NCBI GenBank assembly: GCA_050290785.1
Contig: JBNKIR010000053.1
Span: forward strand, 62,001 to 126,000
DNA: 64,000 nt
Direction of reading: 5' to 3'
Source of the DNA: JAAGZL01 sp050290785
GTDB taxonomy: Bacteria > Pseudomonadota > Gammaproteobacteria > Chromatiales > Chromatiaceae
Both the position numbers and the translations under genes were made by a program. This document shows positions 34,921 to 43,608 of this stretch, in pieces; within the stretch, counting starts at the first letter, position 1; every line of letters starts with the position of its first letter. Below the pieces are notes generated by a model. It ran no database searches, was not told the DNA's origin, and worked only from the letters and a program-made list of their open reading frames with translations.

Positions 34921-37491
34921 TTGCTTAAAGTATTGTTGATCGAACCATCGGCAACTATCAGGCATATTCAAGAGAATATCCTGCTTAAGTATGGATTTGA
35001 CGTTGAAACGGCTACAGATTTCATCAACGGCCTGCAGCTTATCGAGGCCGAGGACAATACCTGCAACAGCTACGATGCGTTTCTTATAGGATGGCCGGCC
35101 TCTGCCAATGCGGACCTAAAGCGTCTGTTGGAAATACTATCCGGAAAGCAATTCTCCTCCACACCCATAGCCATACTGGCGCACGAAGGAAGCAAAGAGG
35201 CCAAGGAACTGGCAGCCCAAAGACTCAATACCATCCATATACCCTGGCAGGATCATAAGCGCAGCGCCGCAATCCTGGCGAAACACCATAATCGCCTGAC
35301 CAACGCAAACTTTGACACCAGGGCGCATCTACAGCCGATACGTATTCTGTTTGTTGATGACTCCCGTACCGTACGTCACAAATACAAGAACCTGCTCAAG
35401 GATAACGGCTATGAAGTTGAGGTCGCAAAGTCGGCGGAAAGCGGTTTTAACAAGGCCATCAACTCTGAATTCGACATCGCCATAATCGATTATTTTATGC
35501 CTGACTCAAATGGCGATGAACTCTGCAAGAGACTATTGGATGATCCACGCACCAACTCCATTACCACCGCCCTGATAACAGGTACCTATATAGACTACGC
35601 CATTGAGAGCTCGCTTAACTCCGGCGCTGTTGAGTGTATGTTCAAGAATGAAAGCGAGGATCTCTTTATTGCCCGGGTTGACGCCATGAGTCGTCACCTT
35701 AGGGCACGTAAATCTATCGAGCAGGAGCGCAAACGACTAAGTGGGATATTGCGCTCGGTAGGGGACGGCGTTTATGGGGTGGATCAGGATGGAAACATCT
35801 CATTTATCAACCCCGCCTGCATGCGCATATTGGGGTATGAAAAGGAGGATAGCCTGATTGGTGAGTCCGCATACACGCTTTTTCACTATGCCGACGAAGG
35901 TGGCAGACCAATAGCAAAGGAAAACAGCGAACTACAGAACGCATACGAGCAAGGCTATACCATCAACAGACAGGAGTCGGTTTTCTGGAGCAAGGCAAGG
36001 GAACCGGTACCTGTTGAGTATACGGTCTATCCATTTAGCATTGACACTAAACGCCAGGGATCCGTTGTGGCCTTTCGCGATATTTCCGAGCGCCTCTCCC
36101 TGGAAAACAAACTCCGCTGGCAGGCAGACCATGATCCACTGACAAAACTAGCCAACAGGCGTCGCTTTGAAAGGGATCTGAATAAGGAGATAGATCTTCT
36201 ACAGCGCGGTTCGGATTGCAGTGCATTACTCTATATCGACCTGGATCGTTTTAAATATGTAAATGACACCATGGGCCATTCGGCAGGCGATCAACTGCTG
36301 ATTGAGATCTCACAACTATTGGCATCACGTTTAAGGAAGACAGATGATCTGGCCCGTCTGGGAGGTGATGAGTTTGCCATTATCCTGAGAAACGTATCCC
36401 AGACATCCATAAAACAAACTGCCGATGAATATAGATCCATGCTGGAACAGTATGTCTTTATACACAAGGATAAACAATTCAATATTAACGCGAGCATCGG
36501 CATTGCCATTATGGACAACAATACACATGACGCCGAGGCCGCGCTCAGCAACGCGGACACGGCCTGTCACATAGCGAAGAACCATGGTCGCAATCAAGTA
36601 CATATCTTTACCCCGGAAATCGACATCTACGAGAACAAGGATCTAAGCTGGACCTCCCAGATAAGCCATGCACTGGAGCAAAACCTGTTTCTTCTGCATT
36701 ACCAACCTATCTTTAGAAGCAAAGATCTGACTCCGGAACTGCTGCAAAACTATTCGAATGAGCAGGCTCAGGACCTGCAACAGCTCATACCAACCGAATC
36801 CCAAACACTTGAGGTACTATTACGCATTACAGGGCAGAGACAGGAGATCATCTATCCGAACGCCTTTCTGCCAACGGCCGAAAGATGCAATATGATGGAC
36901 AGGATCGACTCCTGGGTGGTTGAAAACGCGCTTGCACAACTCAAACAAATGCAGCAGAACGGCTATAGGGGAAGGATGTCCATAAACCTATCCGGTCAAA
37001 CCGTAGCCGAACCCCATATTGTGGACATCATAGAAAAGACCATAGTCGAATCTGGCATAGATACATCCACAATAGTTTTCGAGATCTCTGAGAGCACTGC
37101 TGCCGCAACCTCAATCCACACCAAAGAGCTGGTCTACAGAATGAACAACCTGGGCTGCCAGGTAACACTGGATGACTTTGGTAACGGCTTCTTCTCTTTT
37201 TCCCAACTGAAACAGTTACCGGTGAGTTTCATCAAGATATCCGGCAATCTGATACTGGGAGCGGACAGCAACAAATATAATCAGGCTGTGATCAAATCTA
37301 TCAATGATGTGGCACACTCACTCAAGATAGAAACCATCGCTAAATTTGTTGAGGATAAATCCACGCTTAATTTTCTGCTTGAATCAGGAGTGGACCAGGT
37401 ACAGGGGTTCTTCCTCTCCAAACCCAGACCAAACCCGGACATGGATTCCGATGAGAACCCCGGTAAAAACTTCGCTAACCGGAATATGTAG
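34921..37491 (+). CDS. REC-REC-PAS-GGDEF-EAL cyclic-di-GMP signalling protein
   Basis: 856 residues from a TTG at 34921 (AAGGGA upstream; the first receiver starts at once with LKVLLIEPS). Two receiver domains: about 1-125, which lacks the normal phospho-acceptor surroundings, and 138-260 with VDDS and the Asp in IIDYFMPD. A PAS domain (about 270-390) precedes GGDEF (about 400-560) with intact RLGGDEF. The C-terminal EAL domain has EVLLRI in place of EALLR and carries an insertion of about 30 residues before it; NLSGQ, FEIS, DDFGNG and QGFFLSKP are kept. It probably makes and may break cyclic-di-GMP. Overlaps the next gene by 17 bases convergently. Confidence 0.92.
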   Translation: MLKVLLIEPSATIRHIQENILLKYGFDVETATDFINGLQLIEAEDNTCNSYDAFLIGWPASANADLKRLLEILSGKQFSSTPIAILAHEGSKEAKELAAQRLNTIHIPWQDHKRSAAILAKHHNRLTNANFDTRAHLQPIRILFVDDSRTVRHKYKNLLKDNGYEVEVAKSAESGFNKAINSEFDIAIIDYFMPDSNGDELCKRLLDDPRTNSITTALITGTYIDYAIESSLNSGAVECMFKNESEDLFIARVDAMSRHLRARKSIEQERKRLSGILRSVGDGVYGVDQDGNISFINPACMRILGYEKEDSLIGESAYTLFHYADEGGRPIAKENSELQNAYEQGYTINRQESVFWSKAREPVPVEYTVYPFSIDTKRQGSVVAFRDISERLSLENKLRWQADHDPLTKLANRRRFERDLNKEIDLLQRGSDCSALLYIDLDRFKYVNDTMGHSAGDQLLIEISQLLASRLRKTDDLARLGGDEFAIILRNVSQTSIKQTADEYRSMLEQYVFIHKDKQFNINASIGIAIMDNNTHDAEAALSNADTACHIAKNHGRNQVHIFTPEIDIYENKDLSWTSQISHALEQNLFLLHYQPIFRSKDLTPELLQNYSNEQAQDLQQLIPTESQTLEVLLRITGQRQEIIYPNAFLPTAERCNMMDRIDSWVVENALAQLKQMQQNGYRGRMSINLSGQTVAEPHIVDIIEKTIVESGIDTSTIVFEISESTAAATSIHTKELVYRMNNLGCQVTLDDFGNGFFSFSQLKQLPVSFIKISGNLILGADSNKYNQAVIKSINDVAHSLKIETIAKFVEDKSTLNFLLESGVDQVQGFFLSKPRPNPDMDSDENPGKNFANRNM

Positions 37492-38629
37492 CCCTATTCA
37501 GATCATTCACCACCCAGCGCCATGCAATCAGCAGGGCCAAAAAAGACAAACCGGCCGAGATGCCAAAGGCCACACTTGGTCCGGCACTATCCCATAGAAA
37601 ACCACTGGCCAGGGTCCCCATGGCCCCTCCGGCACCGAAACTCAAACTGCTATACAGGGCCTGCCCCCTACCCTGATGCTTACCGGTAAAGTAGTGGTGT
37701 ACCAGATGAATTGCCGCCGCATGAAAGGTGCCAAAGGTCGCCGCATGCAGAGTTTGGGCAGAAAGTATGGCGGCCAGTGAATGTGGGAAGTTACCGATCA
37801 AGATCCAACGCAATACCGCCAGACCCAGACTTGCCATCAGTACCCTGCGCGCCCCGAACCGTTTCAACAAACGGTGCATGAAGATAAAGACAATTACCTC
37901 GGCCAAGACACCGATGGCCCAAAACAGACCGATGACCGTCTTGGAATATCCAACCGACTCCATATAGATGGAGTAGAAACCATAGTATGCGCCATGCCCT
38001 GCCTGCAGCAGAAAACAGACTACAAAGAAGGCGATGACCGCCGGTAACCTGAGTATCTCCAGGATCGGAGGCTGTTCTATGGGGTGCAGTTTCGAATCTT
38101 TATCCCTGACCGTCAGACTGGATAGCCAGATTGCCCCATAGAAGCTCAATAACACCGGCAGTATGGATCGCGGCCCATATAAATCGACTAGCAAACCCAA
38201 GGCCAGCACGGTAAGGATAAAACCGACTGACCCCCACACCCTGACACGGGCATATCTGGAAACATCCTTACCCAGATAATCAAAGGTGACCGCCTCAAAC
38301 TGTGGCAACACCGCATTCCAGAAAAAACTAAACAGGACCATGGCCGCACCCAGTTGCCAAAAACCTGTGACCCAGAACACCGAGGAAAAGATGATGGTGG
38401 TGAGCAGGGAACCCAAACGTACGATGGACATACGGTGTCCCAGGTGATCCCCCAGCCAACCCCAGACATAAGGTGCTATAAGTTTGGTGGCCATGGGTAT
38501 GGCCATAAGCTGGCCGATGGCTACGGCATCAAAACCCAGACCCTTCAGATACAGACTCCAATAAGGTGCCAGCACGCCCAGGGCAGCAAAGTAGAACAGA
38601 TAAAACGATGACAGTCGCCAATAGGGCAT
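37475..38629 (-). CDS. MFS transporter, HcaT/PPP-like
   Basis: 384 residues with about twelve predicted membrane helices and the early motif ALGVLAPYWSLYLKGLGFD, like the MFS_1-like/HcaT group (phenylpropionate permease family). GWLGDHLGHR is the loop 2-3 signature. Substrate unknown. It follows aroC by 28 bases in the same direction, an arrangement also seen in Pseudomonas. Confidence 0.9.
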   Translation of the reverse strand: MPYWRLSSFYLFYFAALGVLAPYWSLYLKGLGFDAVAIGQLMAIPMATKLIAPYVWGWLGDHLGHRMSIVRLGSLLTTIIFSSVFWVTGFWQLGAAMVLFSFFWNAVLPQFEAVTFDYLGKDVSRYARVRVWGSVGFILTVLALGLLVDLYGPRSILPVLLSFYGAIWLSSLTVRDKDSKLHPIEQPPILEILRLPAVIAFFVVCFLLQAGHGAYYGFYSIYMESVGYSKTVIGLFWAIGVLAEVIVFIFMHRLLKRFGARRVLMASLGLAVLRWILIGNFPHSLAAILSAQTLHAATFGTFHAAAIHLVHHYFTGKHQGRGQALYSSLSFGAGGAMGTLASGFLWDSAGPSVAFGISAGLSFLALLIAWRWVVNDLNRATYSG

Positions 38630-38657
38630 CAGCTATGGCAACCGGTCAGATTGCCCC

Positions 38658-39758
38658 TCACTTCGGCGCAGCAGGCACAACTGGGGTACCGGAACGCACA
38701 TCCATGTTTTGGGCACGATGACGCAGCAGGTGGTCCATCAAGGTGATGGCCAGCATGGCCTCGGCTATGGGGGTGGCGCGAATCCCCACACAGGGATCGT
38801 GCCGCCCTTCCGTGCTCACCTCAACCGTTTCGCCACGTACGTCGATGCTGCTACAGGGGATATGCAGGCTGGAGGTCGGCTTCATGGCTATGCTGACGAC
38901 TATATCCTGACCACTGGAGATTCCCCCCAGGATGCCGCCGGCATGGTTGCTGAGAAACCCATCAGGTGTGATCTCGTCTCTATGCTCTGTACCCTTCTGC
39001 TCCACGCTATGGAAACCGGCACCGATCTCCACCCCCTTGACCGCATTGATGCTCATCATGGAGTGGGCGATCTCGGCATCCAGCCGATCGAATATGGGCT
39101 CTCCCAGACCTGGAGGCACGTTGGTGGCAACCACATTGATACGGGCGCCAATGGAGTTCCCTTCCCTGCGCAGGGCATCCATATAGGCCTCCATCTCGGT
39201 CACCTTGTCGGCATCCGGACAGAAGAATAGGTTGTTGTTTACCTCATCCCAGTCGATCTTTTCTATAGTGATGGGACCAAGTTGCGCCAGGTAACCGCGG
39301 ATCTCCATACCGCAGGTCTGTCGCAGATACTTTTTGGCGATGGCACCGGCGGCTACCCGCATGGCGGTCTCGCGGGCCGATGAGCGGCCACCGCCACGAT
39401 AGTCGCGCACCCCGTACTTCTGGGTATAGGTGTAGTCTGCGTGGCCGGGACGGAATCTATCCATGATATTGGAATAGTCCTTGGACCTCTGATCGGTGTT
39501 ATGGATGATCAGCCCTATAGGGGTTCCGGTAGTCACCCCCTCGAATACGCCAGAGAGGATCTGCACCTCGTCCGCCTCGCGCCGCTGGGTGGTATGGCGT
39601 GAGGTGCCTGGTCTGCGTCGATCCAGATCCGGCTGAAGATCCTGCTCAGACAGATCCATTCCAGGCGGACAGCCATCCACGACACACCCAATGGCGGGGC
39701 CGTGACTCTCGCCAAACGAGGTTACACTGAACAGTTTTCCAATCGTATTTCCAGACAT
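38658..39758 (-). CDS. aroC: Chorismate synthase
   Basis: 366 residues. Family motifs include GESHGPAIGCVVDGCPPG near the start, RPGHADYTY, and RGGGRSSARETAMRVAAGAIAKK, and the C-terminal GGISSGQDI. It eliminates phosphate from EPSP to make chorismate, using reduced FMN. First gene of an aroC-MFS pair. Confidence 0.97.
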   Translation of the reverse strand: MSGNTIGKLFSVTSFGESHGPAIGCVVDGCPPGMDLSEQDLQPDLDRRRPGTSRHTTQRREADEVQILSGVFEGVTTGTPIGLIIHNTDQRSKDYSNIMDRFRPGHADYTYTQKYGVRDYRGGGRSSARETAMRVAAGAIAKKYLRQTCGMEIRGYLAQLGPITIEKIDWDEVNNNLFFCPDADKVTEMEAYMDALRREGNSIGARINVVATNVPPGLGEPIFDRLDAEIAHSMMSINAVKGVEIGAGFHSVEQKGTEHRDEITPDGFLSNHAGGILGGISSGQDIVVSIAMKPTSSLHIPCSSIDVRGETVEVSTEGRHDPCVGIRATPIAEAMLAITLMDHLLRHRAQNMDVRSGTPVVPAAPK

Positions 39759-39795
39759 GAGATCTATTCTAACCGGTTATTACTGATTGCGCATA

Positions 39796-39820
39796 TTAAA
39801 ACGGGGCCATCGGCCCCGTT
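39796..39820 (-). terminator. Rho-independent terminator of the TolC-like gene
   Basis: AACGGGGCC-ATC-type hairpin: ACGGGGCC (39801-39808) pairs with GGCCCCGT (39812-39819), extended by an A-T pair. On the minus strand TTTTAA follows. It is 22 bases after the stop of the TolC-like gene. Confidence 0.75.
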
Positions 39821-39841
39821 CATTCGTGTTTCAACAACAAA

Positions 39842-41152
39842 TCACTTCAACCAGGGTTGTATCTGTTTCAGATCCTCTTCCGAGATGATCCCAGCGGCCT
39901 GTTTCAGCCTCAACCCACTCATGATGTAGTTGTAACGCACACTGGCGTAGTTCTTCATGGAGCGATACAGATCACGTTGCGAATTGAGCACGTCAACAAT
40001 GGTACGGGTACCCACCTCATAGCCAGCCTCGGTCGCCTCCAGGGCGCTTTTCGCGGAAACGGTACTCGCCTTCAACGCCCTGACCGAACTGATGCTGGCA
40101 ACCACACCGCGGTAGGCATCACGCACCTGCCGGATGACGGAGCGCCGCTCCTTATCCAGATCTTCCTGGCTCGCCTCCAATTCATATCTGGCCTGGCGGG
40201 TACGCGAATTCACCCCGCCTCCAGCATATAGTGGTACTGTAAGTTGCACGCCGATGGTGGATGTATTGGTATCCGACCCGCTGGAGAGGCTGGTGCGATC
40301 CCGACTATGGGATCCAACCAGATCCAGGGACGGGAGATGGCCAGACTGTTGCACCTTTACATTGCTACGGGCGATTGCGGTCGCCTTTTGTGCAGCCTTG
40401 ATGGAGAGATTTTGCTCCAGCGCCCTACTACCCCACTTTTCAATACTGTCCGGCACGGGTTTGGACAGGACCAGATTCTCATCCAGAACGGCCAATGCCT
40501 TCAATCTCTGGTTGGTGATCTCGTACATGACCTCCCAGGCATTATCCAGATCGTTCTCCGCCTGGATAAGATCCGCCCTGGATTGATCATAGGCGGCCTG
40601 GGCCTCGTGTACTGCCGTTATGGCTATCAGGCCCACGTCAAACCTTTGCTTGGCCTGCTCAAGCTGCCTGCTGATAGCGGCGGTCTCGGCCTTGGCGAAT
40701 TCAAGACTGTCCTGAGCGTATAGAATATCGAAATAGGCCTGGGCGGTACGTACTATCAGGTCCTGCTCGGATGCTGCATAGGTGGCTTCGGCCTGAGCAA
40801 TCTGATCATCCGCCTGGTCAAGTTGCACCCAGAGTTCCCTTCGGTAAATCGGCATAGACAGATCCACGCTGAGACTGGATTTGTTATAGTCGGTAGTACC
40901 CTTACCTGTTGTCGAGTGCACAGTATCCACATCCATGCTGGTGGAGCTCCCGGACATGGACAGCGTGGGCAAGAGCGCTGCTATGGCCTGTGGCCTGGAT
41001 TCCAGTACCGAATCCCTGGTGGCCCTGGCGGCCTTGAGCTGCGCATCATTCTGTAGCGCCAATGCATACACCTGCATCAGATTTTCAGCCTGGGCCAGTG
41101 GCAACCAGAACATGGCAATCAAGAATACAGACGGTAACCTTCTCTTCATCAT
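39842..41152 (-). CDS. tolC: TolC family outer membrane channel protein
   Basis: 436 residues from the ATG at 41152 (AGGA upstream; a second ATG follows directly). The frame extends 56 codons upstream, but the proper signal peptide is MKRRLPSVFLIAMFWLPLAQA. The mature part has two OEP repeats with long coiled-coil helices (about 35-215 and 225-430), the TolC fold. It should form the outer-membrane exit duct for tripartite pumps or type I secretion. Its divergent neighbour is an ABC exporter. No membrane fusion protein is encoded nearby. Confidence 0.9.
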   Translation of the reverse strand: MMKRRLPSVFLIAMFWLPLAQAENLMQVYALALQNDAQLKAARATRDSVLESRPQAIAALLPTLSMSGSSTSMDVDTVHSTTGKGTTDYNKSSLSVDLSMPIYRRELWVQLDQADDQIAQAEATYAASEQDLIVRTAQAYFDILYAQDSLEFAKAETAAISRQLEQAKQRFDVGLIAITAVHEAQAAYDQSRADLIQAENDLDNAWEVMYEITNQRLKALAVLDENLVLSKPVPDSIEKWGSRALEQNLSIKAAQKATAIARSNVKVQQSGHLPSLDLVGSHSRDRTSLSSGSDTNTSTIGVQLTVPLYAGGGVNSRTRQARYELEASQEDLDKERRSVIRQVRDAYRGVVASISSVRALKASTVSAKSALEATEAGYEVGTRTIVDVLNSQRDLYRSMKNYASVRYNYIMSGLRLKQAAGIISEEDLKQIQPWLK

Positions 41153-41168
41153 ATCAATCCTAATGTTG

Positions 41169-41184
41169 ATAATAAGCTTATTAT
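41169..41184. promoter_or_regulatory. Perfect 16-bp palindrome before tolC
   Basis: ATAATAAG-CTTATTAT, 16 bases upstream of the tolC ATG, in the 294-bp divergent gap to the ABC exporter. It could be an operator or a small leader stem. A second inverted repeat in this gap, CTGTTCCGG (41282-41290) with CCGGAACAG (41320-41328), encloses 29 bases. Confidence 0.4.
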
Positions 41185-41446
41185 ACAGCTTCTTACAGCG
41201 ATGTCCTAATAAACTCCTTAAAAATATACTTTTTTGCAACCTCGTCAGGATCGAGATTGTACCACCGTCACAAATCAGAGTCTGTTCCGGCGCCGACAGA
41301 TATTTGAACATATCCGTCACCGGAACAGGATATATGGCAGCAGTAAATGACCCTATAATTCACTCATCTCATAAATCATAATACCGTCTATGATCACCAT
41401 TCCCGATACAAAATCCAACGACAAATCACAATCCTGAAGGTATGAA

Positions 41447-43279
41447 GTGTCAGAGTCGACCACAGAAATGACGCTATCCGAGGTCAAACAGGAATCATCC
41501 TCCGAGGCCTATAGCTGGCAAGATCTGACCTCTATGGTCCTGGGCAGGAAACATGAGCTCATCGCCGCCAACATCATCGCTATCCTGGGGGCGACGGTAA
41601 GTGTACCCATACCTCTACTGATACCACTTCTGGTAGATGAGGTACTGCTGGATAAACCAGGAGTCTCCATCGCCATAATCAACGGCATATTTCCAGAAGA
41701 CTGGCAGGGACCGGTCCTGTATATCATGACGATACTGTTCCTGACCCTGTTCCTGAGGCTCATCTCCCTGGTATTGGGGGTCTGGCAGATGCGCCAGTTC
41801 ACCACCATCTCCAAGGATGTGACCTTCCATATCAGAAAAAGCCTGTTGCAACGCCTGGAACGGGTCTCCATGTCCGAATACGAGACCATGGGTAGCGGCA
41901 CCGTGGCATCACACATGGTTACTGACATTGACGCCATTGATCAGTTCATCGGCATTACCACATCCAAATTTCTGGTGGCAATGCTCAGCATAGTGGGGAC
42001 AGCCATGGTCCTGCTATGGATGCACTGGCAACTGGCCCTGTTCATCCTGTTTCTGAACCCTTTGGTTATTTACATAACCACCCTGTTTGGCCGTAAGGTA
42101 AAAAGACTCAAACGCAATGAGAACAGCGCCTATCAGCTGTTCCAGGAGTCTCTGTCAGAGACCCTGGACGCCATCCAGCAGATCCGCGCCAGCAACCGGG
42201 AACGGCACTATATCTCACGAATAATCGACAAGGCAGATCACGTACGCAAACACTCCAGGTCCTTCACCTGGAAGAGTGATGCGGCCCAGCGCCTGTCATT
42301 CACAGTATTCCTGTTCGGATTCGATACCTTTCGCGCCCTGAGTATGATCATGGTTATGTTCTCCGATCTCACTATCGGCCAGATGTTGGCGGTATTCGCC
42401 TATCTCTGGTTTATGATGGGACCGGTACAGGAGGTACTTGCCATCCAGTACGCCTATCATGGGGCTCAGGCCGCGCTGGAACGCATCAACCGGCTGCTGG
42501 CGATCAACCTGGAACCACAATATCCCCACCACATAAATCCATTTGTTGACAAGTGCACCACCGACCTGCAGGTGGAACATGTATCTTTCCGCTATGGAGA
42601 TGGCCCTCTGGTATTGAATGACATCAGCCTGCATATAGCCGCTGGAGAAAAGGTTGCCCTGGTCGGGGCCAGTGGTGGCGGCAAGACCACCATGGTGCAG
42701 GTGATACTGGGACTCTACCCACCCAACTCCGGAGAGATACGCTTCGATGGCGTACCGGTATCGGAGATAGGCATGGATGTAGTGCGAGACAATGTCGCCA
42801 CGGTGCTGCAACACCCTGCCCTGTTCAACGACACCGTACGCATGAACCTTACCCTGGGACAGGATATTACGGATGACAGCCTCTGGCGCGCCCTGGAGAT
42901 AGCCCAGTTGGCGGATATCATCCGGAATATGGATCACGGGCTGGAGACCGTTATCGGCCGCTACGGTATACGTCTATCCGGCGGACAGAAACAACGTCTG
43001 GCCGTGGCCAGGATGGTGCTCAGCGATCCCAGGATCGTCATCCTGGATGAGGCCACCTCCTCTCTGGATACCGCAACCGAGGCCAGACTGCACCACGCCA
43101 TGCAGACGTTCCTCCATGGACGCACCACACTGATAATCGCCCACAGGCTCAGCGCGGTGAAACAGGCGGATCGCGTACTGGTGTTTGAGGATGGACACAT
43201 CGTTGAGGAGGGCCACCACGACGAGCTGATCCAGAACAACGGACTCTACTCATCCCTCTACGGTCATCAGGAGACATGA
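41447..43279 (+). CDS. ABC exporter, fused membrane and ATPase domains
   Basis: 610 residues from a GTG at 41447 (GAAGG upstream). A six-helix exporter membrane domain (about 35-340) is fused to an ATPase domain (about 370-605) with Walker A GASGGGKTT, signature LSGGQKQR, Walker B IVILDEATSSLD and the switch His in IIAHRLS. It resembles MsbA-like and peptide/lipid exporters; substrate unknown. It is divergent from a TolC-like gene and 3 bases before a MazG-like gene. Confidence 0.92.
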   Translation: MSESTTEMTLSEVKQESSSEAYSWQDLTSMVLGRKHELIAANIIAILGATVSVPIPLLIPLLVDEVLLDKPGVSIAIINGIFPEDWQGPVLYIMTILFLTLFLRLISLVLGVWQMRQFTTISKDVTFHIRKSLLQRLERVSMSEYETMGSGTVASHMVTDIDAIDQFIGITTSKFLVAMLSIVGTAMVLLWMHWQLALFILFLNPLVIYITTLFGRKVKRLKRNENSAYQLFQESLSETLDAIQQIRASNRERHYISRIIDKADHVRKHSRSFTWKSDAAQRLSFTVFLFGFDTFRALSMIMVMFSDLTIGQMLAVFAYLWFMMGPVQEVLAIQYAYHGAQAALERINRLLAINLEPQYPHHINPFVDKCTTDLQVEHVSFRYGDGPLVLNDISLHIAAGEKVALVGASGGGKTTMVQVILGLYPPNSGEIRFDGVPVSEIGMDVVRDNVATVLQHPALFNDTVRMNLTLGQDITDDSLWRALEIAQLADIIRNMDHGLETVIGRYGIRLSGGQKQRLAVARMVLSDPRIVILDEATSSLDTATEARLHHAMQTFLHGRTTLIIAHRLSAVKQADRVLVFEDGHIVEEGHHDELIQNNGLYSSLYGHQET

Positions 43280-43282
43280 TCC

Positions 43283-43591
43283 GTGCCTAGCAACATACAA
43301 CAACTGCAGAATGATATCGCACAGTGGTCCGACGCCACCTTCGGAGCTAACCGCCCGGCGAATATACCTCTGTATCATCTGGCCAAGGAGATAGAGGAGC
43401 TGATTGCGGCACCTGATGATCACATGGAATATGCAGACTGTTTGATACTCCTACTCGACGCCTACCGCATGGTGGGTGGTAATGCGGATGACCTGATCGA
43501 GTACGGTCATAGAAAACTTGCCATAAACCGCGGACGCAAATGGGGTACGCCTGACGAAAACGGCGTGGTTGAGCATATACGCGAGGGATAA
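43283..43591 (+). CDS. MazG-like nucleotide pyrophosphohydrolase (DUF550)
   Basis: 102 residues from a GTG at 43283, 3 bases after the ABC exporter stop. The helices carry the acidic metal-binding pattern of all-alpha NTP pyrophosphatases: KEIEELI and EYADCLILLLDAYR, followed by RKW near the end. Such enzymes hydrolyse dNTPs, often dATP/dGTP-like substrates, to the monophosphate. The precise substrate is not known. Linkage to the exporter suggests co-expression only. Confidence 0.8.
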   Translation: MPSNIQQLQNDIAQWSDATFGANRPANIPLYHLAKEIEELIAAPDDHMEYADCLILLLDAYRMVGGNADDLIEYGHRKLAINRGRKWGTPDENGVVEHIREG

Positions 43592-43608
43592 GCGGAAAGT
43601 TTAGTGAC

